From: Lutispora saccharofermentans
GTDB taxonomy: Bacteria; Bacillota; Clostridia; Lutisporales; Lutisporaceae
DNA: 64,000 bases
Reading direction: 5' to 3'
Assembly: GCF_024363565.1 (NCBI RefSeq)
Contig: NZ_JAJEKE010000002.1
Location: 124,001-188,000 of the forward strand
Part shown: positions 1 through 9,105 of the stretch, piece by piece
Position numbering within the stretch: the first letter of the stretch is position 1
Layout: each line of letters begins with the position of its first letter
Notes under the pieces: model-generated
Seen by the model: only the letters and a program-made list of their open reading frames with translations
The model's database searches: none
Told to the model about the DNA's origin: nothing
Program-made: the position numbers and the translations under genes

Positions 1-1235
1 AATTAGCTTTATATAAAGAGACAAACTATGATATGGTTGATGGCATTAAGGATATTTTAAAAGATAATAATTTTATTGCTTTAGATTATTTGGATTTAGT
101 TTACGGAAACGCAACCAAGGAACAGAATAATAAACTTGTTGGGGGTTCTTATGCAAATCTAAGATGTAAACTAATCGTCAAAAAAGAAGCAAGAAACGAG
201 GGCAAGGAGAAGCTATCTAATGAGATAAAATGGTTATTAGATTTGCCTGCTGAGCTGAAAACATATTTTCCGGAAGTATTGAATTATAAGATATCTAATG
301 AAGTAACGTGGTTTGAAATGCCATATTATAGTGGTAAAAATTTAAGGGAACTAATTATGCTGGGAGAATTTGACGCTAAAAATACTGTTAATTTTTTGGA
401 AAGATTACTGGATTGGATGTTTAAGAAAATATATTCAAGAAGAATAGGTAAAGCGCCTAAAAACTGGGTTTACATAAAGCACATAGCCCGAGTTAACCAA
501 AGGCTGATAGAGGCATGTCAAAAGTCCTTAACTATAGCTAAAATGATAAAATCTGATTATATTGTTCTGAATGGGACAAAGTATAGGAATATTCCGGAAC
601 TTTTCTTAAAAATAACAAAGAGACCTTCACTGATAGACGCTCTTACGCCAGAAGCCCTATCAATGGTTCATGGAGATTTGCATTTTCAAAACATACTTAT
701 AGAGCCGGGTAATAATCAAGAATTTTTATTAGCAGATCCAAGAGGAGAAATAGAAGGGTCGGATATTTATTATGATATGGGCAAATTATGGCACTCTTTT
801 AATGGAAAGTACGATTTTTTGCATACAGATCAGTTTGTGGTTGATTTGAAATGGAGAGAAGATACAGATATCTTAGAGGCTAATTTAGAGTTAACAAATA
901 AGTCAGCAATGTTGACGTATGATGAGATATGCAAAAGAATGGAAGAACTTTTGACTAGATATGAGTATATCAAGAATGATCCATATTGGCATATGAAAAC
1001 TCTATTTGCCGAAGTAAGTCATTTTAGTAGTGTTATGCCTTTTCATATAAAAGGAAATGGAGATGATAGGAGAGCGATTGCAATGTACTTAACTGCTGTA
1101 AAACTGATTAATCAATTCTATGACAATTTTCAAATAGAAAATTGGAAAGAAGAAATTACTTTTTATAATGTTAACTCTGTAGAAGACTATAATATGATGA
1201 TGAATTCCATGGATATGGGAGGGGGATTAGTTTAA
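1..1235 (+). CDS. Phosphotransferase (APH/choline-kinase-like fold), 5' end outside window
   Basis: The frame is open to the left edge (codons L-A-L-Y-K-E-T-N-Y-D before the first ATG at 33). That ATG has no convincing ribosome site, so the gene probably begins upstream and is partial here. The catalytic loop reads VHGDLHFQNIL and is followed by the metal-binding LADPRGE, the pattern of aminoglycoside/choline kinase-like small-molecule kinases. About 400 residues are visible. The next gene, 3 bp on, is a nucleotidyltransferase, so the pair probably phosphorylates and then nucleotide-activates a glycan substituent. The substrate cannot be read from sequence. The stretch before the kinase core (roughly residues 1-60) may be the tail of another domain. 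The fold is fairly sure; the substrate is unknown. Confidence 0.75.
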   Translation, partial: LALYKETNYDMVDGIKDILKDNNFIALDYLDLVYGNATKEQNNKLVGGSYANLRCKLIVKKEARNEGKEKLSNEIKWLLDLPAELKTYFPEVLNYKISNEVTWFEMPYYSGKNLRELIMLGEFDAKNTVNFLERLLDWMFKKIYSRRIGKAPKNWVYIKHIARVNQRLIEACQKSLTIAKMIKSDYIVLNGTKYRNIPELFLKITKRPSLIDALTPEALSMVHGDLHFQNILIEPGNNQEFLLADPRGEIEGSDIYYDMGKLWHSFNGKYDFLHTDQFVVDLKWREDTDILEANLELTNKSAMLTYDEICKRMEELLTRYEYIKNDPYWHMKTLFAEVSHFSSVMPFHIKGNGDDRRAIAMYLTAVKLINQFYDNFQIENWKEEITFYNVNSVEDYNMMMNSMDMGGGLV

Positions 1236-1238
1236 TAT

Positions 1239-1979
1239 ATGAATGCATTCATCTTGGCTGCAGGGCAAGGTAGTAGACTGAGAGCAAGCATCCCTAAATG
1301 CTTACTGGAGGTTAATAATGAGCCTTTATTAGAAAGAAGTCTAAAATGCATGAAAGGTATTGATTCGATCATAAAAAGTGTTGTTATTATTGGAAATGGA
1401 GGAGTATGGACAAAAGATACTGAGGGACAAGCTTTAAAAATTGCTCATAAATACTCAGCAGAAACAATAGTTAACAAGAATTCAATGGAGACACATAGCA
1501 CAGAGAGTTTGAAAATTGCTTTAGAAGAAATGAAACAATTAGATGATTTATTAATAATTGATGGAGATCTTGTCTATGACGAGCGCATAGTTAAAGAGTT
1601 AGCACAACAAGAAGGAAGCGTACTTTTAGTTGGCGAGCAGCACAGTAGCTCCGGAAGTAAAGTTAAATATGAAAAAAATAAATCTGGACAAGTAATACTT
1701 CAAGAAATTTCTGAAAGCATTCAGTCTGAATATGTATATTTAGGGATGATGAAGTTAGACAAAGACCATGTTCTTATTATTAAGGATTTAATAGAGGAGC
1801 CAAAGTATAAAAAGGATATTCTGGCTGTAATTTTAAATGATATATGCAAAGTGATTGAGTTAAGATGTTTTTTCCTTATAAAGGATGTTGCTGAAAGGGT
1901 TCCGTGCATTCAAGGAAACGTAATTAATATTAATACCAAAAATGATCTAGAAAATGCTGGGAGGATTTTTAATAAATGA
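1239..1979 (+). CDS. Sugar/alcohol-phosphate nucleotidyltransferase (GT-A fold)
   Basis: The 246-residue protein opens with the nucleotidyltransferase signature LAAGQGSRL and then PKCLLEVNNEPLLER. LLIIDGDLVYD near residue 108 is the metal-binding acidic site. This is the compact LicC/RmlA-like fold that joins NTP to a phosphorylated small molecule. It lies 3 bp after a kinase gene and overlaps the next reductase gene by 4 bp, so translation is probably coupled. The product could be a CDP- or other NDP-activated substituent for the glycan. The NTP and acceptor are not decidable from sequence. Confidence 0.75.
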   Translation: MNAFILAAGQGSRLRASIPKCLLEVNNEPLLERSLKCMKGIDSIIKSVVIIGNGGVWTKDTEGQALKIAHKYSAETIVNKNSMETHSTESLKIALEEMKQLDDLLIIDGDLVYDERIVKELAQQEGSVLLVGEQHSSSGSKVKYEKNKSGQVILQEISESIQSEYVYLGMMKLDKDHVLIIKDLIEEPKYKKDILAVILNDICKVIELRCFFLIKDVAERVPCIQGNVININTKNDLENAGRIFNK

Positions 1980-2845
1980 AAATTCTTATAACCGGGGCAA
2001 ATGGATTTTTAGGCAAAAATGTTTATAATAAACTTTCTGAGAGATATGAAATCAAAGGTACATACAATCGCTACAAATCAAAAGATTTAGTTAAGTTGGA
2101 CCTAAGCGATTCTAAAAGCATACTGGAACTTTTAAATAGTTATAATCCTGATGTAATTGTTCATACTGCTGCTATAACAGATTTAAACCAATGCGAGAAA
2201 CAACCATATATAGCGAAGATTGTAAATACTAATTCTACTAACACAATAGCAAAATGGTGTAAAGATAAAAATACAAAACTTATATATTTATCAACAGATT
2301 ATGTGTTTGATGGAGAAAATGGACCTTATAGGGAAAAAAGTGAGACAGGACCTTTGCAAATATATGGCTATACTAAACTAATGAGTGAAATATTAATAGA
2401 AAATCGAGGGATTAATTATGCAATTGTTAGAATTGGAATATTGCACGGATTCAATGATAGATTCGATAAGAATACCGTTACTATGCAAGTAATCAATGGG
2501 TTAAAAAACGAGCAGGAAATAGTTCTGGATGACGGACGTATCAAATATCCGACGCTTATTGATGATGTTTCAAGTGCGATAGAAAAAATTATTGAAGATG
2601 ATTTAATAGGAACATTTCATGTAGCAAGCCAAGAACCTGTCACAAGATATGAGTGGGGATTAAGGATTTCAAGGGTATTTGGCTTTAATGAATCCTTAAT
2701 AATACCTGATAAAAAATTAGATAAGATGAGTTTTCCGGCAAGACCTAAGGATATAAAGCTTTTGGACACAATGGTAGGATTCAAAATAAGATGTTTGGAT
2801 GATAGTTTGGAATATTTGAAATATCAATTACTAAGGGGGGATTAG
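1976..2845 (+). CDS. NAD(P)-dependent sugar-nucleotide reductase/epimerase (RmlD-like SDR)
   Basis: This is an extended short-chain dehydrogenase of 289 residues. The Rossmann motif is ITGANGFLG at the N-terminus, STDYVFDGENG lies mid-protein, and the catalytic pair is in YGYTKLMSE (YxxxK). It resembles RmlD but is distinct from the second, canonical RmlD encoded at 6521. It overlaps the preceding gene by 4 bp (ATGA) and is followed 1 bp later by a cupin gene, so all belong to one transcript. It probably reduces or epimerises the sugar handled by its neighbours. The exact reaction is unknown. Confidence 0.75.
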   Translation: MKILITGANGFLGKNVYNKLSERYEIKGTYNRYKSKDLVKLDLSDSKSILELLNSYNPDVIVHTAAITDLNQCEKQPYIAKIVNTNSTNTIAKWCKDKNTKLIYLSTDYVFDGENGPYREKSETGPLQIYGYTKLMSEILIENRGINYAIVRIGILHGFNDRFDKNTVTMQVINGLKNEQEIVLDDGRIKYPTLIDDVSSAIEKIIEDDLIGTFHVASQEPVTRYEWGLRISRVFGFNESLIIPDKKLDKMSFPARPKDIKLLDTMVGFKIRCLDDSLEYLKYQLLRGD

Positions 2846-2846
2846 G

Positions 2847-3218
2847 TTGAAAATTATTAGAAAAGATGTTGCGCATTGTTCAATACGTAAAGATGGCAGA
2901 AAAGTTACCAAATTACTGGAAATGAATATTGATTCATTAAGTTCCTCTATGGTTCTTTATCATTGTGATGTTCCAAAAGGAGAGTTTGCAGAGCACTATC
3001 ATGCAAAGTCAACCGAGTTAATTTTTTTCCCAGAAGGAGGCAAAATCAAAGTCAATGGAAAGCTTTATGATATGAATCCTTGGGATGGAGTGCTATTGGA
3101 GCCGGGAGACAGACATGGCTATAATGAATCGGAGTGTAAAGATATTATCCATTTTGCAATTAGGATACCAGCTGAAGATGATAAAGTTGAGGTGCAGGAA
3201 TGTCCAAGCATATTATAA
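2847..3218 (+). CDS. Small cupin-domain protein
   Basis: A 123-residue single-domain cupin starts at TTG 2847 behind AAGGGGGG (2833-2840). The cupin motifs are visible: GEFAEHYHAKSTELIFFPEG (first motif, with His and Glu ligands) and LLEPGDRHGYNE (second motif, with His). Such proteins are often sugar isomerases, epimerases or metal-dependent small-molecule enzymes. It overlaps the next kinase gene by 19 bp, which indicates tight co-expression. The function within the glycan operon is unknown. Confidence 0.7.
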   Translation: MKIIRKDVAHCSIRKDGRKVTKLLEMNIDSLSSSMVLYHCDVPKGEFAEHYHAKSTELIFFPEGGKIKVNGKLYDMNPWDGVLLEPGDRHGYNESECKDIIHFAIRIPAEDDKVEVQECPSIL

Positions 3219-3808
3219 TGATGAATGGTTTTACTGCAAGCGGAAAAAGTACAACAGCAATTAAAATCTTTAATAAGCTAGAAAATGTGCAAATATTGCA
3301 TACGGCCTTTATACGTAAAGAATTAGGGCTTTATCCGAATCAGCAGGAATCTCTAAAATACAAGTTTGAATTAGACGATGAAAGATTTATTGCAGTATCT
3401 AAAATAGTATATAACGAAGTTCTAAATAAAGCGGGTAAAATATTAGAAACCTTTGATAATGTGATTCTAGATGCGACATATAATTTTAAATGGCAAAGAC
3501 AACAAGTTTATGAATTTGCAAAAAACGTGGATGCTCACATAACGATTATTAATTGTGTTTGCAATGATGAAGAAAAGATAATTAAACGTCTGCAAAAAAG
3601 GAAAATATCAAAAGATGACCTTTTATCGGAAGCAAGCGAGTATGAAACATATCTCAGCACAAAGAAGCTAGCAGAAAATGTTTTTTATGATAAGCTTTCT
3701 GATGGAGAAAGGCCACATATTTTAATATATGATAGTGGAAATGGGCAGGTTAGGCAAAATGATATTATAAACTGTGAGTTCTGTAATAAAGTAAGAGATG
3801 TACTATGA
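3200..3808 (+). CDS. P-loop small-molecule kinase-like ATPase (AAA/zeta-toxin-like)
   Basis: The 202-residue protein has a Walker A site GFTASGKSTT at residues 10-19 and a Walker B-like strand VILDATY near residue 89. This layout matches stand-alone P-loop kinases of the AAA_33/zeta group that phosphorylate small molecules or sugar nucleotides. The start ATG 3200 follows GAGGTG with proper spacing and lies inside the end of the cupin gene. The operon setting favours a metabolic kinase over a toxin, and no antitoxin-like partner is adjacent. The substrate is not predictable. Confidence 0.65.
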   Translation: MSKHIIMMNGFTASGKSTTAIKIFNKLENVQILHTAFIRKELGLYPNQQESLKYKFELDDERFIAVSKIVYNEVLNKAGKILETFDNVILDATYNFKWQRQQVYEFAKNVDAHITIINCVCNDEEKIIKRLQKRKISKDDLLSEASEYETYLSTKKLAENVFYDKLSDGERPHILIYDSGNGQVRQNDIINCEFCNKVRDVL

Positions 3809-3840
3809 TATTATCATATATTATTTATAGGAGTATTTAA

Positions 3841-4029
3841 ATGGACAACATTAGTCCAACGATCGCACTAGACTTTGATTTTGTAGATGATTCTTTTTGC
3901 AAAGTTAAAGACATTTGCGGCTCAAAAATAAAAACAAATATATTTCTATTTAGAAATATAGCAAACAGTCATTACATGGAAATAGTAAAGAATTATGATG
4001 ATATAATTGTTTTTATAGAAAAACTTTGA
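3841..4029 (+). CDS. Small hypothetical protein (62 aa)
   Basis: The ORF is preceded by TAGGAG about 8 bases upstream and lies in the operon direction, 32 bp after the P-loop kinase gene. The sequence has no motif I recognise and no membrane segment. It may be a remnant of a larger glycan gene, since about 140 bp of low-complexity AT-rich DNA separates it from the next good gene. Confidence 0.35.
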   Translation: MDNISPTIALDFDFVDDSFCKVKDICGSKIKTNIFLFRNIANSHYMEIVKNYDDIIVFIEKL

Positions 4030-4167
4030 AAATAATATATGTAATATATGTTAGATTCTGAATAGTTAATAGAATTAATAATGGTTTTTTCCATTTTAAT
4101 ATATAGATCCAAGATGTTACTGTAAAGTGGAAAGCAAGCAAAGAATTAAGAGGGAGGATTTGAATAA

Positions 4168-4980
4168 ATGATCCATCCAACAGCTCAAATAGGACAAGAT
4201 GTAACTATAAAAGAAGGGGTTATAATTGGTGACAAAGTAATAATAGAAGATAATGTATATATAGACTATGGGTGTATAATAAGAGAAAATGTTCATATAA
4301 AGAAGGGTAGCTTTATAGGAGCAAGATGTATATTAGGAGAGTATTTGATGGATTTCTATAAAGACAGAACTAATAAGTTACATCCATTAATAATCGGTGA
4401 AAACTCTTTAATCAGAACCGAGAATATAATATACGGAGATACAATAATAGGGGATAATTTCCAAAGCGGGCACAAAGTCACAATAAGAGAAAATACTAAA
4501 ATCGGACATAATGTTAGAATTGGAACATTATCTGATATACAAGGACATTGTAAAATTGGCGATTTTGTGAGTATACATAGCAATGTTCATATTGGCCAAA
4601 AAAGTAATATAAATGATTATGTTTGGATTTTTCCATATGTTGTTTTAACAAATGATCCAACTCCACCATCAGGCAAATTAGTAGGAGTTACCGTTGATTC
4701 ATTTGCAATTATTGCTACTGGAAGTATCATAATGCCGGGAATTCATATTAATGAAGATGCTTTAATTGGTGCTGGGGCAATTGTTACTAAGGATGTACCC
4801 AAAGAGACTGTAGTTGTAGGAAATCCATCTAAAGAAATCTGCTCTGTACGGAAAATAAGAAACAGAATAACAGGAGAGCCAGTCTATCCTTGGAGATATA
4901 CTTTTAAGAGGGGTATGCCATGGGAAGAATCTGATTATGAAACATGGTTTAATAATTTAAGTTTACAAGAAGGTGATTAG
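4168..4980 (+). CDS. Left-handed beta-helix acetyltransferase, probable dTDP-3-amino-3,6-dideoxyhexose N-acetyltransferase
   Basis: The 270-residue protein is built from hexapeptide repeats from residue 1 to about 215 (for example HPTAQIGQDVTIKEGVIIGD and IGAGAIVTKDVPKETVVVGN). It has a short C-terminal tail and belongs to the acetyl-CoA-dependent trimeric acyltransferases. Its neighbours are a 3,4-ketoisomerase and a DegT aminotransferase, which is the QdtA-QdtB-QdtC / FdtA-FdtB-FdtC gene set. This makes N-acetylation of dTDP-3-amino-3,6-dideoxyhexose the best guess. The length fits QdtC-type enzymes. The start ATG 4168 has GAGGGAGGA upstream. The substrate assignment rests on context. Confidence 0.75.
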   Translation: MIHPTAQIGQDVTIKEGVIIGDKVIIEDNVYIDYGCIIRENVHIKKGSFIGARCILGEYLMDFYKDRTNKLHPLIIGENSLIRTENIIYGDTIIGDNFQSGHKVTIRENTKIGHNVRIGTLSDIQGHCKIGDFVSIHSNVHIGQKSNINDYVWIFPYVVLTNDPTPPSGKLVGVTVDSFAIIATGSIIMPGIHINEDALIGAGAIVTKDVPKETVVVGNPSKEICSVRKIRNRITGEPVYPWRYTFKRGMPWEESDYETWFNNLSLQEGD

Positions 4981-4982
4981 TT

Positions 4983-5390
4983 ATGTTAAACTGTGCATTA
5001 ATAAAATTTAAGGAAGTTAGAGATAAATATGGATATCTTACTCCAATAGAAGAAAAAATCGATATACCTTTTGAAATAAAGCGAGTTTACTATATCAGCA
5101 AAGTAGAGCAAGGAGTAACAAGAGGATTCCATTCTCATAGAAAGCTTCATCAGGTTCTTATCTGCCTTAATGGTTCTGTAAAAATAAGACTCAAAAATCC
5201 TGATGGTGAAGAAGTGATAGAATTAAATGAACCATCTTTAGGATTGTATATAGGTCCTTATATATGGCGTGAGATGTTTGATTTTACTGAAGGTAGCGTA
5301 TTGTTGGTTCTTGCTTCAGAGTATTATGACGAGGATGACTATATTAGAAATTATGATTACTATTTAGAAGAAGCTAAAAAAAGATTTTAG
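4983..5390 (+). CDS. dTDP-4-oxo-6-deoxyglucose 3,4-ketoisomerase (FdtA/QdtA-type cupin)
   Basis: The 135-residue cupin carries [20 protein letters not shown], the conserved double-His region of the WxcM/FdtA/QdtA sugar ketoisomerases. It would convert dTDP-4-keto-6-deoxyglucose, made by RfbB encoded downstream, to the 3-keto isomer. Whether the product is gluco- or galacto-configured (Qui3NAc or Fuc3NAc) cannot be told by eye. It starts 2 bp after the acetyltransferase gene with AAGGTG upstream, so the two are co-translated or nearly so. Confidence 0.85.
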   Translation: MLNCALIKFKEVRDKYGYLTPIEEKIDIPFEIKRVYYISKVEQGVTRGFHSHRKLHQVLICLNGSVKIRLKNPDGEEVIELNEPSLGLYIGPYIWREMFDFTEGSVLLVLASEYYDEDDYIRNYDYYLEEAKKRF

Positions 5391-5404
5391 GAGAAGTGAG
5401 TCAT

Positions 5405-6502
5405 ATGAACATTCCATTTGCAAGCTTTGAACCCATGCATAAAGAAATTGAAGATGAGCTATTAAATAAGTTTAAAGAAGTGTATAAAAAGAATTGGTTT
5501 ATTCAAGGAGAAGAAGTAAAAAAATTTGAAGAAGAATTTGCAGCATTTTGCGATTCAAAGTATTGTATAGGCTGCGGCAATGGGCTTGATGCGCTCTATC
5601 TGATTTTGCGGAGTTATGGTATAGGTGCTGGCGATGAAGTAATAGTGCCATCTAATACATATATTGCTACTGCACTTGCAGTATCTTATACAGGAGCAAA
5701 ACCTGTTTTTGTTGAATCGGAGCCCAAAATATATAATATTAATCCAGATTTGATTGAAAATGCAATTACGGATAAGACAAGAGCAATAATAGCGGTTCAC
5801 CTGTATGGACAAGCAGCCGATATGGATAAAATAAATAAGATTGCAAAGAAGTATAATTTAAAAGTTATAGAGGATTCGGCCCAATCTCACGGAGCTTTGT
5901 ATAAGAATAGAAAAGCAGGGAGTTTAGGGGATGCGTCCGGTTTCAGCTTTTATCCGGGAAAAAATTTAGGAGCGTTAGGAGATGCAGGTGCAGTAGTCAC
6001 AAATGATAAAGAATTAGCTGATAAGATAAGAGCAATAGCAAACTATGGATCTGATAAAAAATACCATCATATATATAAAGGTATAAATTCAAGACTTGAT
6101 GAAATTCAGGCAGCTTTTTTAAGAATAAAGTTGAAAAATCTGGACAGATGGAATGAGGATAGGGTAAGAATTGCGAGAAAATACATTGAAGGTATTAATA
6201 ATCCCCAAATTATAAAACCGATAGAAGCTGATTATGCAAAGCATGTATGGCATTTATTCGTCATAAGGACAAAGAAAAGAGACAATTTACAGGAATATTT
6301 GAAAAATAAAGGAATAGATACATTGATCCACTATCCGATACCAATGCATTTACAGCAGGCTTATCAGGATTTAAACCTTAAGCTTGGCGACTTTCCAATT
6401 GCAGAAGAAATATCAAAAGAAGTTCTTAGTTTACCTATATGGTATAGAATGAAAGATAGTGAGATTGAATATGTTATAGACACGATTAATTCGTTTAAAT
6501 AA
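5405..6502 (+). CDS. PLP-dependent sugar aminotransferase (DegT/DnrJ/EryC1/StrS; FdtB/QdtB-like)
   Basis: The protein has about 365 residues. The PLP lysine lies in [16 protein letters not shown] (K about residue 186) and EDSAQSHGA is the cofactor-binding loop. The family transaminates keto-sugar nucleotides using glutamate. Here it should aminate the 3-keto sugar made by the preceding ketoisomerase. I prefer ATG 5405 to GTG 5396 because AGGAG (5389-5393) is only 2 bases from the GTG, and family members normally begin near IPF. It lies in the glycan operon between the ketoisomerase gene and rfbD. Confidence 0.88.
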   Translation: MNIPFASFEPMHKEIEDELLNKFKEVYKKNWFIQGEEVKKFEEEFAAFCDSKYCIGCGNGLDALYLILRSYGIGAGDEVIVPSNTYIATALAVSYTGAKPVFVESEPKIYNINPDLIENAITDKTRAIIAVHLYGQAADMDKINKIAKKYNLKVIEDSAQSHGALYKNRKAGSLGDASGFSFYPGKNLGALGDAGAVVTNDKELADKIRAIANYGSDKKYHHIYKGINSRLDEIQAAFLRIKLKNLDRWNEDRVRIARKYIEGINNPQIIKPIEADYAKHVWHLFVIRTKKRDNLQEYLKNKGIDTLIHYPIPMHLQQAYQDLNLKLGDFPIAEEISKEVLSLPIWYRMKDSEIEYVIDTINSFK

Positions 6503-6520
6503 ATAGGATAATAGGTGGTA

Positions 6521-7423
6521 ATGGTGAGAAAGCTCTTGATAGTAGGCTATAAGGGACAATTAGGTTCAGAAATCATAAAAAATTTAGAAGACAATATTGT
6601 TGACTTTGAATCTTTAGCCAAAGCTAATATTTTTTTGCTAAAAAGAAGTTCTAAAGAATTAAATATCTCAGATAGATCTTCTGTATTAAGCTTCATACAA
6701 GATATTAAGCCAGACATTATCATCAATTGTGCAGCTTATACCAATGTAGATAAAGCTGAAGAAGATTACGGAAAAGCTTTTCAAGTCAATGCGTTAGGCC
6801 CAAGAAATCTAGCGGCCGCCGCTGAATCCGTCGGAGCCAAGCTTATTCATATTTCAACAGATTATGTGTTTGATGGAGAAGGGATTACTGTAAATGGAGA
6901 AAAAATGCCCTACAGAGAATACGATACACCAAATCCTATAAATGTATATGGCAAAACAAAGCTATTCGGTGAAAATTATGTACGAGATTTTTGCAGCCAA
7001 TATTTCATAATAAGAACTTCTTGGCTTTATGGAGAAAACGGAAATAATTTTGTTAAAACAATTATAAGACTGGCAAGAGAGAAAGGGAAATTGCAAGTAG
7101 TTAATGATCAGATTGGTAATCCAACCAATGCAGAAGATTTAGCAAGGCACATACTAAAGTTAGCATTTACCGATGAATATGGCATTTATCATTGTACAGG
7201 GAATGGTATTACCAGCTGGTATGACTTTGCCTGCAAGTTAATTGAGTATGCCGAAATTGATTGTATTGTTGAACCGGTTACTTCAGAGCAGTTTACAAGA
7301 AAAGCTAAACGGCCTTCTTATTCCTGTTTAGACAATATGATGTTAAGAAGTACAATAGGAGACGGTATGAGGGATTGGGAAAAGGCCCTTTATGATTTTG
7401 TAAAAAACAGGCTGCAGCTTTAG
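6521..7423 (+). CDS. rfbD: dTDP-4-dehydrorhamnose reductase
   Basis: This SDR enzyme catalyses the last step of dTDP-L-rhamnose synthesis. The nucleotide-binding motif is VGYKGQLG, followed by STDYVFDG and the catalytic YGKTKLFGE (YxxxK). SWLYGENGNNFVKTI is a typical RmlD block. The length of about 300 residues is normal. The start is uncertain among GTG 6515, ATG 6521 and GTG 6524; AGGTGG at 6513-6518 suits 6524 best by spacing. It sits with rfbC, rfbB and rfbA in one operon. Confidence 0.9.
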   Translation: MVRKLLIVGYKGQLGSEIIKNLEDNIVDFESLAKANIFLLKRSSKELNISDRSSVLSFIQDIKPDIIINCAAYTNVDKAEEDYGKAFQVNALGPRNLAAAAESVGAKLIHISTDYVFDGEGITVNGEKMPYREYDTPNPINVYGKTKLFGENYVRDFCSQYFIIRTSWLYGENGNNFVKTIIRLAREKGKLQVVNDQIGNPTNAEDLARHILKLAFTDEYGIYHCTGNGITSWYDFACKLIEYAEIDCIVEPVTSEQFTRKAKRPSYSCLDNMMLRSTIGDGMRDWEKALYDFVKNRLQL

Positions 7424-7434
7424 GAGATGAAGAA

Positions 7435-7998
7435 GTGAGCAATTTTACATTTACAGAAACAAATATCAAAGGTCTTTATATTATAGAGCAAAAGATTTTT
7501 AACGATTCAAGAGGCTATTTTATGGAGACTTACAATGAAAAAGCTTTTAAAGAAGCGGGATTAAACCTGAAATTTGTGCAAGATAATCAATCGAAATCAA
7601 AAAAAGGTGTGCTACGGGGATTGCATTTTCAAAAAAGGCATCCCCAAGGAAAGTTAGTTCGAATCCTTAAGGGAGAAGTATTTGATGTAGCTGTTGATTT
7701 AAGAAAAAATTCCCCAACTTTTAAGCAGTGGTATGGGTGTATTATAAGTGAAGAAAATAGAAAGCAAATGTATATACCTGAAGGATTTGCTCATGGCTTT
7801 TTAGTATTGTCGGATGAGGCTGAGTTTATATATAAATGTACTGATCTTTATCATCCGGAAGATGAAGGCGGTTATCCCTGGGATGACTCTTCTTTTAATA
7901 TTGAATGGCCCCTGGATAGAGTTGAGGAATTACTGCTTTCGGAAAAGGATAAGAATTATCCGTACTTTAGAGAAACTGCCTTTATCTATGACTTTTAG
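7435..7998 (+). CDS. rfbC: dTDP-4-dehydrorhamnose 3,5-epimerase
   Basis: The 187-residue RmlC cupin has the signature GVLRGLHFQ containing the catalytic His, then GKLVRILKGEVFDVAVDLR and MYIPEGFAHGFLVLSDEAEF. It epimerises C3 and C5 of dTDP-4-keto-6-deoxyglucose before RfbD reduction. The GTG start at 7435 follows AGGAG at 7422-7426. Length and motifs are canonical. It lies 11 bp after rfbD. Confidence 0.95.
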   Translation: MSNFTFTETNIKGLYIIEQKIFNDSRGYFMETYNEKAFKEAGLNLKFVQDNQSKSKKGVLRGLHFQKRHPQGKLVRILKGEVFDVAVDLRKNSPTFKQWYGCIISEENRKQMYIPEGFAHGFLVLSDEAEFIYKCTDLYHPEDEGGYPWDDSSFNIEWPLDRVEELLLSEKDKNYPYFRETAFIYDF

Positions 7999-8020
7999 CA
8001 ATATATAGGGGGTAATCAAT

Positions 8021-9100
8021 GTGAAAACTTATCTGGTTACTGGAGGAGCAGGTTTTATTGGCTCTAATTTCATTAACTATATGATTGAGAAATATGAAGA
8101 TATCTTTATTATAAATCTGGACAAGCTTACATATGCAGGGAACCTAAATAATTTAAAAGGTGTTGAAGAGAGTAAAAATTACATCTTTATTAAAGGTGAT
8201 ATTACAGATGTAGAATTAGTGCAGTTAATATTTAATAAATATTCCATTGACTATGTAATAAATTTTGCGGCAGAATCTCATGTGGATAGAAGCATAGAAA
8301 ATCCTATGGAATTTATAAAGACAAATGTTGAGGGAACCTTCGTGTTATTGGAAGCAGCAAAAAGATCCTGGATGAAGGGAGACCAATGGGAAGAGGGGAA
8401 AAAATTTATCCAGGTTTCTACCGATGAGGTATATGGTTCTTTAGGAGAGACAGGATACTTCAGCGAAATATCTCCTCTTGATCCAAGAAGCCCTTATTCT
8501 GCTAGTAAAACTTCTGCAGATTTGCTGGTAAAATCCTATCATGATACTTATAAAATGCCTGTAAATATAACGAGATGTTCAAATAATTATGGGCCATACC
8601 AGTTTCCCGAAAAATTGATTCCTTTGATAATTAATAATTGCCTAAATGGTAAAGATCTACCTATTTATGGAGATGGGAAAAATATTAGAGATTGGATATA
8701 TGTAGATGATCATTGCTGCGCTATAGATTTAGTAGTTAATAGAGGAAGAGCTGGACAAGTCTATAACATAGGCGGAGAAAATGAAAAAACAAACATTGAT
8801 ATTGTAAAGACGATTATCAGGATACTAAAAAACTTATTAATAGATGATGTACGGAAAGAAGGTATAAGCGAAAACCAGATTAAATATGTGAAGGATAGGA
8901 AGGGTCATGATAGAAGATACGCTATTGATCCAACTAAGACAAAGAATGAACTTGGATGGAGTGCTAAAACATCTTTTGATGAAGGAATCATAAAGACTGT
9001 AAAATGGTATTTAGATAATAGCAAATGGCTTGAGGAGATCACTTCTGGGGCTTATGAAGATTATTATAAAAAAATGTACTTTGACAGAGAAAGAGGGTAG
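8021..9100 (+). CDS. rfbB: dTDP-glucose 4,6-dehydratase
   Basis: The 359-residue SDR makes dTDP-4-keto-6-deoxyglucose, the branch point for both rhamnose and the 3-acetamido sugar. [12 protein letters not shown] binds NAD, STDEVYG holds the active-site Thr-Asp-Glu, [12 protein letters not shown] gives YxxxK, and [18 protein letters not shown] is diagnostic. GTG start 8021 has a G-rich site 8 bases upstream. It has a somewhat long loop around residues 115-130 but no missing catalytic residue. Confidence 0.95.
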   Translation: MKTYLVTGGAGFIGSNFINYMIEKYEDIFIINLDKLTYAGNLNNLKGVEESKNYIFIKGDITDVELVQLIFNKYSIDYVINFAAESHVDRSIENPMEFIKTNVEGTFVLLEAAKRSWMKGDQWEEGKKFIQVSTDEVYGSLGETGYFSEISPLDPRSPYSASKTSADLLVKSYHDTYKMPVNITRCSNNYGPYQFPEKLIPLIINNCLNGKDLPIYGDGKNIRDWIYVDDHCCAIDLVVNRGRAGQVYNIGGENEKTNIDIVKTIIRILKNLLIDDVRKEGISENQIKYVKDRKGHDRRYAIDPTKTKNELGWSAKTSFDEGIIKTVKWYLDNSKWLEEITSGAYEDYYKKMYFDRERG

Positions 9101-9105
9101 CAGTT

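Noticed and set aside
3200..3808. Zeta-type toxin
   Set aside because: The P-loop fold is compatible, but there is no antitoxin partner and the gene is embedded in a glycan operon.
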